Source: Pseudomonadota bacterium
Lineage (GTDB): Bacteria > Pseudomonadota > Alphaproteobacteria > Rhizobiales > Rhizobiaceae
Assembly (NCBI GenBank): GCA_023404095.1
Contig: JAEYDD010000041.1
Span: 62,001 to 126,000 of the forward strand
Direction of reading: 5' to 3'
DNA: 64,000 nt
Part shown: positions 17,262-25,639 of the stretch, in pieces
Layout: every line of letters starts with the position of its first letter
Position numbering within the stretch: the first letter of the stretch is position 1
Position numbers and translations under genes: made by a program
The notes under the pieces: model-generated
The model's database searches: none
The model's input: the letters and a program-made list of their open reading frames with translations, nothing else
Told to the model about the DNA's origin: nothing

Positions 17262-18266
17262 TCAGGCGGAAAAACGGCTAAGCGCCTCGGCAAGGCGCCG
17301 GTCACAGGCTTCGTCCGGCGTGAGGCCGAAACGCAGCCAGTTGCGATCATAGTCGAACGCCCGCACAAGTATATGCTTCGTGCACAGCCATTCGTGGATT
17401 TCCGCAGCACGCCTGTCAGCCACCAGCGAAAAGAGCGGCGTGCCGCCAACGATCTCAAGGCCGGCGCCGCCCAGCACTTCATCAAGCGCCGCCTTGCGCT
17501 CCAGGATCGAATGCCGGATCGGCGCGCAGTCGCCGTTCATCAGGCCGGCAGCGATCGAAAGCGCGGGGCCGGAAACGGACCAGGGCCCCAGCCAGTCGGC
17601 AAAGTCGGCCAGCACCGGTTCGAGGCCAAGCACGAACCCGAGCCGCAAGCCTGCTAGCCCGAAGAACTTGCCGAAGGAGCGAAAGACGAGAAGGCCCGGC
17701 AGGCGGCCGGCATGCCCCGCAAGCGAGGCGTCCGGCACCATGTCCGCGAACGCCTCGTCGACGACAAGAGTGCCGCCGGCCGGGGCAAGACGATCCCTTG
17801 CCTCCAGCAGGTCCTCGGGCCGATACAGGCGGCCGTCCGGATTGTTCGGATTGACGACGACGGCAAGCCCGTGCTCCGGACTCAGGTTTCGCACATCATT
17901 CACCGCGTCCACGGGATGACCGGCTGCCCGCAACACGCGCGCATATTCGCCATAGGTCGGCGAAACGACCGCGACGCGCCGACCGGTCGGCACCAGCCGC
18001 GGCAGGAGCTGGATGGCCGCCTGAGTCCCCGGCACAGGCAGGGGCAGGCACGTGCGCGTGCCATAGTAGCGGGCGGCGGCCTGCCGGGTGTTCTCGACGC
18101 GATGGGCATCGGGCAGCCGGTGCCAGACGGCTTCCTCGATCGCAGGCAGAACGACCGGCCGCGGATTGATACCGGTAGAAAGGTCGAGCCAGTCCTCAAG
18201 CCGGCCACCATAGCGCTGGGCCGCCGCCGATATTCCGCCGCCGTGCTGGATCGGCGCGGTGTTCAC
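17262..18266 (-). CDS. cobC: CobC, PLP-dependent threonine-phosphate decarboxylase
   Basis: A 334-residue fold-type I PLP enzyme that provides the (R)-1-amino-2-propanol (phosphate) arm of cobalamin. VNPNNPDGRL and RSFGKFFGLAGLRLG (PLP lysine) are visible. It overlaps cobB by ATGA (18263-18266). Start near MNTAPIQHGGG matches the family N-terminus (HGG). Confidence 0.93.
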   Translation of the reverse strand: MNTAPIQHGGGISAAAQRYGGRLEDWLDLSTGINPRPVVLPAIEEAVWHRLPDAHRVENTRQAAARYYGTRTCLPLPVPGTQAAIQLLPRLVPTGRRVAVVSPTYGEYARVLRAAGHPVDAVNDVRNLSPEHGLAVVVNPNNPDGRLYRPEDLLEARDRLAPAGGTLVVDEAFADMVPDASLAGHAGRLPGLLVFRSFGKFFGLAGLRLGFVLGLEPVLADFADWLGPWSVSGPALSIAAGLMNGDCAPIRHSILERKAALDEVLGGAGLEIVGGTPLFSLVADRRAAEIHEWLCTKHILVRAFDYDRNWLRFGLTPDEACDRRLAEALSRFSA

Positions 18267-19570
18267 AGCGCACCTGCAGCAAGATCGATGAGATGCATGT
18301 AGGACCCCGAAACGTTCCCGCGCCGCAGCCCGACGAGGCCGAGATCCTGCCCCGCCGCATCCGTCGCCCGAAACAGCCTGTCGGCGGCACCTTCCTCCAC
18401 CACCGTGGAATAATGAAACTCATGCGCCATCATGGGCGCCTCGAATCCGGAACCTGCGAGCGGCACCACCCGGCGATAGCCGAGATGGCGAAGCCGCTCG
18501 GCAAAGCTCGTGACGAGCGGCAGCAGTCCGAGCATGCCATGCCGCGTCCCATCCGCCGAGATCAGCCCCTCGCCCAAGGTCATGTATCCCCCGCATTCGC
18601 CGTAGATGCGCGCCCCGCGTGCGCTGGCCGCCAGCATGCCTTTGCGGAAATTGCCGGCATTAGCAAGCGCGTCGCCGTGCAGTTCGGGATATCCGCCGGG
18701 AAGGAAGACCGCGTCGCAGTCTGCATGCGGCGCCTCGTCCCGCAGCGGGGAGAAAAAATCGAGCTGCGCCCCCTGATGCTGCCAGCCCTTGGCCAGATGC
18801 GGATAGAAAAAGGCAAACGCGTTGTCGCGGGCGATCGCGATCCTCTGTCCCAGCGGCGGCATGCGTACTGCCTGACGTGTCTCACCGCGGCTGGCGGCCT
18901 CGCCGGCGATGGAAACCAACCGGCGAAGGTCGAGATGACTGCGCATCGTCTCGGCGGCGTGACCGATGAAGTCTTCGAGCGCCCCGTGCTCGCCGGCCTG
19001 CACGAGACCGAGATGGCGTTCCGGCAGGGCCAGAAGGCCGTCGCGCGGGATCGCCCCCAGCACGGACACACCCGCCTTGCCGAGCGCATCCCGCAGCATC
19101 GCCTCGTGGCGGGCGCTGCCAACCTTGTTGAGGATCACCTCGCGAACGGAGACGTCGGCCCGGAAATCTGCAAAGCCGCGCACCATGGCTGCGACCGAGT
19201 GTGACAGGCGGCTGCAATCGACGACGAGCACCACCGGCAACCCGAGCATGGCGGCAAGATCTGCGGGAGAGCCGCTTCCGTCGGCAGCCCCGTCGAACAG
19301 GCCCATCATGGCCTCGATGAGCAGCAGCCTGCCGTCTTGCCGCTGCTCAGACGCATGCGTTGCAAGTAGCTCCGGCCGCATCGCCCATGGATCATAATTG
19401 AGGCAATCCGAGCGGCTGGCAGCGGCGTGGAACGCCGGGTCGATATAGTCCGGCCCCGCCTTGCCCGGCGACAGCACGACGCCCTCGTCGGCCAGCGCGC
19501 GAAGCAGGCCGAGTGTCACCGTGGTCTTGCCCGACCCGGAGGCCGGTGCTGCAATCATCAGCCCGCTCAT
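18263..19570 (-). CDS. cobB: Hydrogenobyrinic acid a,c-diamide synthase CobB
   Basis: A 435-residue ATP- and glutamine-dependent amidotransferase for the a and c side chains of the corrin ring. It has a P-loop-like N-terminal domain (ASGSGKTTVTLG, KAGPDYIDP) and a C-terminal class I glutaminase domain with the nucleophile in YGECGGYM. ATGA overlaps at both ends tie it to cobA and cobC. Confidence 0.95.
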   Translation of the reverse strand: MSGLMIAAPASGSGKTTVTLGLLRALADEGVVLSPGKAGPDYIDPAFHAAASRSDCLNYDPWAMRPELLATHASEQRQDGRLLLIEAMMGLFDGAADGSGSPADLAAMLGLPVVLVVDCSRLSHSVAAMVRGFADFRADVSVREVILNKVGSARHEAMLRDALGKAGVSVLGAIPRDGLLALPERHLGLVQAGEHGALEDFIGHAAETMRSHLDLRRLVSIAGEAASRGETRQAVRMPPLGQRIAIARDNAFAFFYPHLAKGWQHQGAQLDFFSPLRDEAPHADCDAVFLPGGYPELHGDALANAGNFRKGMLAASARGARIYGECGGYMTLGEGLISADGTRHGMLGLLPLVTSFAERLRHLGYRRVVPLAGSGFEAPMMAHEFHYSTVVEEGAADRLFRATDAAGQDLGLVGLRRGNVSGSYMHLIDLAAGAL

Positions 19571-20409
19571 GCGGGATCCTTCATGCTCCGGGATCCAAAC
19601 GGATCGGCACGCAACACCTTGCCCTCGCGCAAGGCCCCCAGCCAGTCCAGCGAGCCGCGCAACCGCACCACATGACCGACGACGACGATCGCCGGCGGTT
19701 CCAGCCCCGCCTTTGTGGCGTCGGCCTCAGCCGCGGCGAGCGTCGTTTCCAGCACCGTCTGGGCGGCGGTCGCGGCATTGCAGACAAAGGCGACAGGTTC
19801 GTCCGGCGCGCGTCCCGCGGCCAAAAGGTTCGAAGCAATCTGGCCGATGTGCTTCATCGCCATGTACATGACGATCACCGGTGAGCCTGCGGCAATTCCC
19901 TGCCAGTTGATGCGATCGGGAACGACGCCGGAAGAATCATGCCCCGTCAGGAAGGTGACGGCATGGTTGAGCTCGCGATGCGTTACGGGAATGCCGGCAT
20001 AGGCAAGGCCGCCGATACCGGCCGTAATGCCCGGCACCACGCGGAACGGCACGTTGTGCTCCACAAGCGTCAACGCCTCTTCGCCGCCGCGGCCGAACAC
20101 GAAGGGATCGCCGCCCTTAAGCCGCAGCACACGCTTGCCCGCGCGCGCCAGTTCCACCAGCCGCAGCGAGATGTCGCGCTGCTTCGGCGACGGCTTGCCG
20201 CCGCGCTTGCCGGCGAATTCCAGTTCCGCGCCGGGTCGGGCCAACTGCAGGCAGTCCGCATTGACCAGTGCATCGTGCACGATCACGTCAGCCTGGCGCA
20301 GCCCCTGCACGGCAAGCAGGGTCAACAGTCCTCTATCACCGGGACCGGCGCCGACCAGCCAGACGCTTCCAGCCTCCAGTTCCGGCAGATTGGAAAAGAG
20401 CGCTTCCAT
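19567..20409 (-). CDS. cobA: Uroporphyrinogen-III C-methyltransferase CobA
   Basis: A 280-residue SAM-dependent methyltransferase that makes precorrin-2 from uroporphyrinogen III. Motifs VWLVGAGPGDRGLLTL, RLKGGDPFVFGRGGEE and the GITAGIGGLAYAGIPVTHR region are typical. The frame stays open upstream, but ATG at 20409 (MEALFSNLPEL) overlaps the cobE stop as TGATG and gives the normal single-domain length (no CysG N-terminal domain). Confidence 0.95.
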   Translation of the reverse strand: MEALFSNLPELEAGSVWLVGAGPGDRGLLTLLAVQGLRQADVIVHDALVNADCLQLARPGAELEFAGKRGGKPSPKQRDISLRLVELARAGKRVLRLKGGDPFVFGRGGEEALTLVEHNVPFRVVPGITAGIGGLAYAGIPVTHRELNHAVTFLTGHDSSGVVPDRINWQGIAAGSPVIVMYMAMKHIGQIASNLLAAGRAPDEPVAFVCNAATAAQTVLETTLAAAEADATKAGLEPPAIVVVGHVVRLRGSLDWLGALREGKVLRADPFGSRSMKDPA

Positions 20410-20900
20410 CAGGCAGCGCCCCCGAGACTTGATTCGTTTTCTAAGCGAACGGAATCGCCTTGCGAAAAAGCACCGATAACAACCTGAAATGATTCGACGA
20501 TCGCCGCCGTCGCATGCGCCGACTTGCGCTTTGTCACGACGAGCCGTCCGTCCGGCCCCGCTGCGGCGAGCGCCGCGCCCTCGGCAACGCCGTGGCAGCC
20601 GGTATGGCGAAAGACGATGTCCGAGGGCTCGGACAGCCGCGGCGTCTCCGTCTCCAGCCTCCCGGCAGCAAAGGTGCGCAAGGGTACGGAGAAATGGCGC
20701 GCGGCTGCAATCATCGCCGGCTCGTCCGAACGAGTATCGAGGGATGCGATGAGGCAAAGTCTTTCAGACGCGTCAAGACCGGCGGCATCCAGGACCGCCT
20801 CCGCCAGCGCCATGACCTCCGAGGGCGGTGTGCCGCGCTCGCAGCCGAGACCCAGCACCAGTGCGGGCTTTTCCACGACCTCTTGTGCAGCGTCATTCAT
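20409..20900 (-). CDS. cobE: CobE (CbiG C-terminal-like) cobalamin biosynthesis protein
   Basis: A 163-residue protein of the CobE/CbiG-C family (LVLGLGCERGTPPSEVMALAEAVL at the N-terminus in outline; HTGCHGVAEGAAL later). Its biochemical role in the aerobic pathway is not settled; it may chaperone precorrin intermediates. ATG at 20900 (MNDAAQE) is favoured over an upstream in-frame start. It is first of cobE-A-B-C-D; I find no cobalamin riboswitch in front of it. Confidence 0.88.
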   Translation of the reverse strand: MNDAAQEVVEKPALVLGLGCERGTPPSEVMALAEAVLDAAGLDASERLCLIASLDTRSDEPAMIAAARHFSVPLRTFAAGRLETETPRLSEPSDIVFRHTGCHGVAEGAALAAAGPDGRLVVTKRKSAHATAAIVESFQVVIGAFSQGDSVRLENESSLGGAA

Positions 20901-21216
20901 CCGGCCGCTCTCGCTCCCATGCAAATGCACATGCGCGGCGCGAACCGTCCGTTCCGGCAGTCCCGCATCCGGCCCCCTTGTTGGGTCGGCCGCATCGGGC
21001 ACCTTTCCGGCTCCGCATGGAGCACCGCCGCATGTCGAACCTGTTTAGCGAAGCGGTCATTGCCGGTCAAACCGGATTGCGGCGTGCGATGAAACGGCAG
21101 CGCCATCAGTCCTTGCATTTCGATCATAAGAGGTGACGGACAGGAAAACTTGGATTATGCATACAGCAGCTTTGCTGCAGTGCGGGAAAACACTGCCACG
21201 CACGGAGGCCGCGCTG

Positions 21217-22254
21217 ATGTCGATGCCGCATGCGAAGTCCCGCAACACCAGACCGATCGACCTCGCCCTGCAGGGCGGTGGCTCGCATGGCGCGTTCACC
21301 TGGGGCGTGCTCGACCGCCTCCTCGAAGAAGACTGGCTGAAGCTGGAAGCGATTTCCGGCACTTCGGCCGGCGCCATGAACGCAGTGGTACTCGCTGACG
21401 GCTATGAGCACGGCGGCCCCGAAGGCGCCCGTGCATCGCTTGAAACCTTCTGGAAAAAGGTGTCTGACGCCGCCCGGTTCAGCCCGTTCCAGCGCACCCC
21501 GCTCGATATCATGCTCGGCCGCTGGGCGCTCGACTTCTCGCCCGCCTTCGTCGTCATGGACATGATGGCGCGCATGGTTTCTCCCTACCAGATGAACCCG
21601 AGCGGCAAGAATCCGCTGACGGAGATCCTGGAGGCCTGCGTCGATTTCGACAGGCTGGTCGCCTCCCCCGTGCGGCTGTTCATCACGGCGACCAACGTGC
21701 ATACGGGGCGCGGGCGCGTGTTCCGCAACGCCGAACTGACGCCGGACGTCCTTCTCGCTTCCGCCTGCCTGCCGACGCTCTATCAGGCGGTCGAGATCGA
21801 CGGCGTGCCCTATTGGGATGGCGGTTTCTCGGGAAATCCGACGCTGACGCCGCTGATCGAGGACTGCGCCGCCGAGGACACCATCCTCGTCCAGATCAAT
21901 CCGATCGAGCGCCAGGAAACGCCCAGAACGGCGAGAGAAATCCAGAGCCGCCTGAACGAGGTCTCCTTCAACGCGGTCCTGCTGAAGGAACTGCGCATGG
22001 CGGCGATCATGCGCAAGATCGCCGATTCCGGCCACGCCGAGGGATCGCGCTGGGGCACGATGCGGCTGCACCGGATCGCGGGTGATGTGATGCTCGACCT
22101 CGGCTACTCCTCCAAGCTGAATGCCGAATGGCCTTTCCTGACGATGCTGCGCGACAAGGGACGCGAGGCGGCCGACGAATTTATCCGGCAACATGCCGAC
22201 GACATCGGCCATCGTCCCTCCTTCGACATCGACGAACTGATCCAGGGGAATTGA
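21217..22254 (+). CDS. Patatin-like phospholipase
   Basis: A 345-residue patatin-family serine hydrolase. The oxyanion GGGSHGAF, nucleophile GTSAG (Ser near residue 50) and catalytic Asp in DGGFSGNP are all present, so it should be active on lipid or acyl esters. ATG at 21217 has GGAGG 8 bases upstream; in-frame ATG at 21157 and GTG at 21133 are alternatives. It ends 1 base before the GntP-family gene, so the two are probably co-transcribed; no functional link is obvious. Confidence 0.88.
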   Translation: MSMPHAKSRNTRPIDLALQGGGSHGAFTWGVLDRLLEEDWLKLEAISGTSAGAMNAVVLADGYEHGGPEGARASLETFWKKVSDAARFSPFQRTPLDIMLGRWALDFSPAFVVMDMMARMVSPYQMNPSGKNPLTEILEACVDFDRLVASPVRLFITATNVHTGRGRVFRNAELTPDVLLASACLPTLYQAVEIDGVPYWDGGFSGNPTLTPLIEDCAAEDTILVQINPIERQETPRTAREIQSRLNEVSFNAVLLKELRMAAIMRKIADSGHAEGSRWGTMRLHRIAGDVMLDLGYSSKLNAEWPFLTMLRDKGREAADEFIRQHADDIGHRPSFDIDELIQGN

Positions 22255-22255
22255 G

Positions 22256-23704
22256 ATGGGTCTTCTGGGAATAGCTGCCGGCCTCGCGCTGCTGATCGCA
22301 CTCGCCTACCGCGGCTGGAGCATCCTGCTCTTGGCCCCGCTTGCAGCCCTGCTTGCCGCCGCCTTGTCCCGCGAGCCGCTGCTGGCCAGTTGGACGCAGA
22401 TCTTCATGCCGAACGCGGCAGGCTTCTTTGCCCAGTATTTCCCTCTCTTCCTGCTGGGCGCGCTGTTCGGCAAGCTGATGGAGGATACGGGATCGATCCG
22501 GGTAATCTCGCGCGTTCTGATGGACAAGCTCGGCATACGCCGGGCGATCGTGTCCGTCGTGCTGGCCGGTGCGCTTGTCACCTATGGCGGCGTGAGCCTT
22601 TTCGTCGCCTTCTTCGTGATCGCGCCGATGGCGGAAGACCTGTTCCGGCGGGCGGGCATTCCGCGTCGGCTGATGCCGGCCGCGATTGTGCTCGGCACCT
22701 CCACCTTCACCATGTCCGCCATGCCCGGCACGCCGTCGATCCAGAACGCCATCCCCATGCCGGTCTTCGGCACCACACCGTTTGCCGCCCCGGGGCTGGG
22801 ACTGATCGCTTCCGCAATCATGGCAGCCTTCGGCCTCTGGTGGCTGGCGCGCGCGGAAAGCGCCGCACGACAATCAGGAGAAGGTTTCGGCGCCGACCGT
22901 CCGTCGCGCAATGTGGCTGAGGATCCCAAGCTGCGCGAGCACGCCAATGCCGCGCGCGAATTCGATCCTGCAGAACTCGCGCGCGGGAAGGCTGCGGCGG
23001 TCGAGCCCTCCTTTGTCGCTGCCATCGCGCCGCTCGTCACCGTCATCGCCGGCAATATGCTGCTGTCGCTCGTCGTCCTTCCCTCCATGGACGCCGCGTT
23101 CCTGTCCGAACCGCGCTGGGGTGCAACCACCCTGTCGGCCGTCATTGGCGTCTGGGCGGTGGTCGCGGCACTGGCCGCCGGCATCGTGCTGGCACTGGCC
23201 CTCAACTACCGTCGGCTGCCACTGCTGCGCGACACGATCGACGCCGGGGTCAACGCCTCGGTCATGCCCTCGATCAGCGTGTCCAGCCTTGTCGGCTTCG
23301 GCGCCGTCATCGCCAGCCTGCCCGCATTCGATGCCGTACGCGACTGGGTGCTCGGAATAGGCGGCGGACCCGCCGTCTCGCTGGCTGTCGCCACCAACAT
23401 TCTCTCCGCCCTAACCGGATCGGCTTCCGGCGGCCTGACGATCGCGCTCGAAGCGCTCGGTCCCACCTTCATTGCGCGCGCGTATGAAGCGGGCGTCGAC
23501 CTTTCGCTGCTGCACCGCGTCGCCGTCATCTCGTCCGGGACGCTCGACACCCTGCCCCACAACGGCGCCGTCATCACGCTGCTTGCCGTCTGCGGAACCG
23601 GGCACCGGGAGAGCTACCGCGATATCGCCATCGTCAGCATCGGCGGCGCGATCCTTGCGCTGGTCGCAATACTGGTGATCGGCGCGACGGTCGGCAGCTT
23701 CTGA
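22256..23704 (+). CDS. GntP-family gluconate/organic acid:H+ symporter
   Basis: A 482-residue protein with about 12 hydrophobic segments and GntP-family features (FFAQYFPLFLLGALFGKLME, GTSTFTMSAMPGTPSIQN in part, TLPHNGAVITLL). Likely an inner-membrane proton symporter for a hydroxy- or keto-acid; substrate unknown. It starts 1 base after the patatin stop, with a ribosome site inside the patatin 3' end. Confidence 0.85.
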   Translation: MGLLGIAAGLALLIALAYRGWSILLLAPLAALLAAALSREPLLASWTQIFMPNAAGFFAQYFPLFLLGALFGKLMEDTGSIRVISRVLMDKLGIRRAIVSVVLAGALVTYGGVSLFVAFFVIAPMAEDLFRRAGIPRRLMPAAIVLGTSTFTMSAMPGTPSIQNAIPMPVFGTTPFAAPGLGLIASAIMAAFGLWWLARAESAARQSGEGFGADRPSRNVAEDPKLREHANAAREFDPAELARGKAAAVEPSFVAAIAPLVTVIAGNMLLSLVVLPSMDAAFLSEPRWGATTLSAVIGVWAVVAALAAGIVLALALNYRRLPLLRDTIDAGVNASVMPSISVSSLVGFGAVIASLPAFDAVRDWVLGIGGGPAVSLAVATNILSALTGSASGGLTIALEALGPTFIARAYEAGVDLSLLHRVAVISSGTLDTLPHNGAVITLLAVCGTGHRESYRDIAIVSIGGAILALVAILVIGATVGSF

Positions 23705-23787
23705 GATCCGTTTCGGCTTTGCAATTCCGTGGCTCATCTGACAAAGAGTGCCGCAGAACGTTCCTGAGCCGGTGGTATTTGAGTTTC

Positions 23788-24573
23788 GTGGCCGACCTTG
23801 CCCTGCATGTCCTGCTTCTTCTTTTCATCGCTGCCTTCATCGCCGGCTTCATCGATTCGATTGCCGGCGGCGGCGGGATGATCACCATTCCGGCCATGCT
23901 CCTTGCCGGAATTCCGCCGCTGGAAACGCTCGGGACCAACAAGCTGCAGTCGCTGTTCGGCTCGGGTTCGGCGACAGTGGCCTATGCCGGCGCCGGCCAT
24001 GTGGACATCCGCCGGCAACTGCCGATGGCGGCGCTGGCGGCAGGCGGCGCCGTGGTCGGAGCGGCAGTCGCCACGGTCATCCCCGCCGATGCGCTGCGCG
24101 CCGCCCTGCCGTGCCTGCTGGTCGGTATCGCCCTTTACTTTGCGCTCAAGCCGAACGTCGGCGATCTCGACAGACACCGGCGGCTCTCCGAGGCAGCCTT
24201 CGGCTTCACGATCGTTCCGTTGATCGGATTCTACGACGGCCTGTTCGGCCCCGGGACCGGCTCGTTCTTCATGCTGGCTTTCGTTTCGCTGGCGGGCTTC
24301 GGGGTGCTCAAGGCGACAGCCAACACCAAGATGCTCAACTTCGGCTCCAACGTCGGCGCCTTCGCCTTTTTCCTCGCATACGGCGTCGTGCTGTGGAAGG
24401 TCGGCATCACGATGGGGATCGGCCAATTCCTCGGCGCCCAGGTCGGCTCCCGCTTCGCGATGAAGAAGGGTGCACGGATCATCAAGCCGCTGCTGATCTT
24501 CACGAGCCTGGCGCTTGCCGTTCGCCTGATGGCCGATCCGAGCCAGCCGATCCGCGTCTGGCTCGGCTGGTAG
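23788..24573 (+). CDS. TSUP/TauE-SafE family membrane permease
   Basis: A 261-residue protein with about 8 hydrophobic helices and the TSUP features IAGGGGMITIP, GTNKLQS and FYDGLFGPGTGSF. The family exports or imports sulfonates, sulfite or other organosulfur anions; the substrate here is not known. The frame is open from 23719 (TTG); the GTG at 23788 (VADLALHVLL) gives the usual family length, so this start is tentative. Confidence 0.82.
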   Translation: MADLALHVLLLLFIAAFIAGFIDSIAGGGGMITIPAMLLAGIPPLETLGTNKLQSLFGSGSATVAYAGAGHVDIRRQLPMAALAAGGAVVGAAVATVIPADALRAALPCLLVGIALYFALKPNVGDLDRHRRLSEAAFGFTIVPLIGFYDGLFGPGTGSFFMLAFVSLAGFGVLKATANTKMLNFGSNVGAFAFFLAYGVVLWKVGITMGIGQFLGAQVGSRFAMKKGARIIKPLLIFTSLALAVRLMADPSQPIRVWLGW

Positions 24574-24597
24574 GGGACGGATTGCGCCGCCCTTTCC

Positions 24598-25239
24598 TCA
24601 GAATTCCACGCCGATCTGCGCCTTGATCCCCGAACGGAACGGGTGCTTCAGAAGCTCCATCTCGGTCGCAAGATCGGCGATCTCGATCAGTTCCTCCTTG
24701 GCGTTGCGCCCGGTCAGGACGACATGCGTCATGTAGGGCTTTTCCGTCCGCAGGAAGTCGATCACCTCGGCGACGTCGATGTAGTCGTAGCGAAGCGCGA
24801 TGTTGATCTCGTCGAGCAGCACCATGGAATTGCGCTCGTCGCGGATCAGTTCCTTCGCTTTTTCCCAGGCCTTCTGCGCCATCGCCACGTCGCGGGCGCG
24901 ATCCTGCGTTTCCCAGGTGAAGCCCTCGCCGAGTGTATGGAACTGGCAGAGATCGGAGAAATGCTTCTCGATCAGTTCGCGCTCGCCCGTCAGCATCGCA
25001 CCCTTGATGAACTGCACCACCGCGCAGGGTTTGCCGTGGGCAATATGGCGGAAGATCATGCCGAAACCGGCTGTCGACTTGCCCTTGCCCTTGCCGGTAT
25101 GGACGATGACCAGGCCCTTCTCGTCGGTCTTGGTCGCCATGATCTTTTCGCGGGCCTGCTTCTTCTTCGCCATCTTCTCCGAGTGGCGCGCAAGCTCGGC
25201 CTCGCTCATGCCGGCGGTTTCGGTCTCGCTGTCGCTCAT
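24598..25239 (-). CDS. cobO: Cob(I)yrinic acid a,c-diamide adenosyltransferase CobO
   Basis: A 213-residue corrinoid adenosyltransferase (CobA/BtuR type) that attaches the 5'-deoxyadenosyl ligand. P-loop VHTGKGKGKSTAGFGM near residue 45 and MVLLDEINIALRYDY are typical. ATG at 25239 follows GAGGAG. It closes the riboswitch-controlled operon, 10 bases after the GFA-family gene. Confidence 0.95.
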   Translation of the reverse strand: MSDSETETAGMSEAELARHSEKMAKKKQAREKIMATKTDEKGLVIVHTGKGKGKSTAGFGMIFRHIAHGKPCAVVQFIKGAMLTGERELIEKHFSDLCQFHTLGEGFTWETQDRARDVAMAQKAWEKAKELIRDERNSMVLLDEINIALRYDYIDVAEVIDFLRTEKPYMTHVVLTGRNAKEELIEIADLATEMELLKHPFRSGIKAQIGVEF

Positions 25240-25249
25240 CGCTTGCTCC

Positions 25250-25639
25250 TCAATTCTCGTGTTTCGGCAGGTCGTCATCGCAGGAAAACCATGCGACCCG
25301 CTCATTCCAGTACCAGTGCTGTGTCACCGAGACGCTCGTCGCATCGTCCAGCGATGCGACGTAGAGGTCGATCTCGGCGGGGCGCTCCGCCGTCTCGTAG
25401 CTCATCGGCGAGCCGCAGTTTCCGCAGAAGCCGCGTCTCACACCCGGCGACGATGCGTAATGGCGAAGCGCCTCTCCCTCGAAGCTCGCGTCGGCCCTTG
25501 CCACGCAGAAGAAGCTCGTCACCGGCGACGACGTCGCCCGGCGGCAGCTCTCGCAATGGCAATGGCCGGTGCGGATGATCGGGCCCGTGACGGAAAACCG
25601 CACCGACCTGCACAGGCAGCCTCCGGAAAGTCCGGTCAT
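25250..25639 (-). CDS. GFA-family (glutathione-dependent formaldehyde-activating-like) zinc protein
   Basis: A 129-residue Mss4-like zinc protein: GCLCRSVRF, CHCESCRR and CGNCG supply the two zinc sites of the GFA family. The prototype promotes S-hydroxymethylglutathione formation, but most members are uncharacterised. The ATG at 25639 overlaps the cobN stop (ATGA), and cobO follows 10 bases later, so it is an integral member of the B12 operon. Whether it binds glutathione or a corrinoid is unknown. Confidence 0.85.
   Translation of the reverse strand: MTGLSGGCLCRSVRFSVTGPIIRTGHCHCESCRRATSSPVTSFFCVARADASFEGEALRHYASSPGVRRGFCGNCGSPMSYETAERPAEIDLYVASLDDATSVSVTQHWYWNERVAWFSCDDDLPKHEN

Noticed and set aside
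20901..21216. A second cobalamin riboswitch in front of cobE
   Set aside because: I could not find the conserved aptamer core or the B12-box end sequence on the minus strand.
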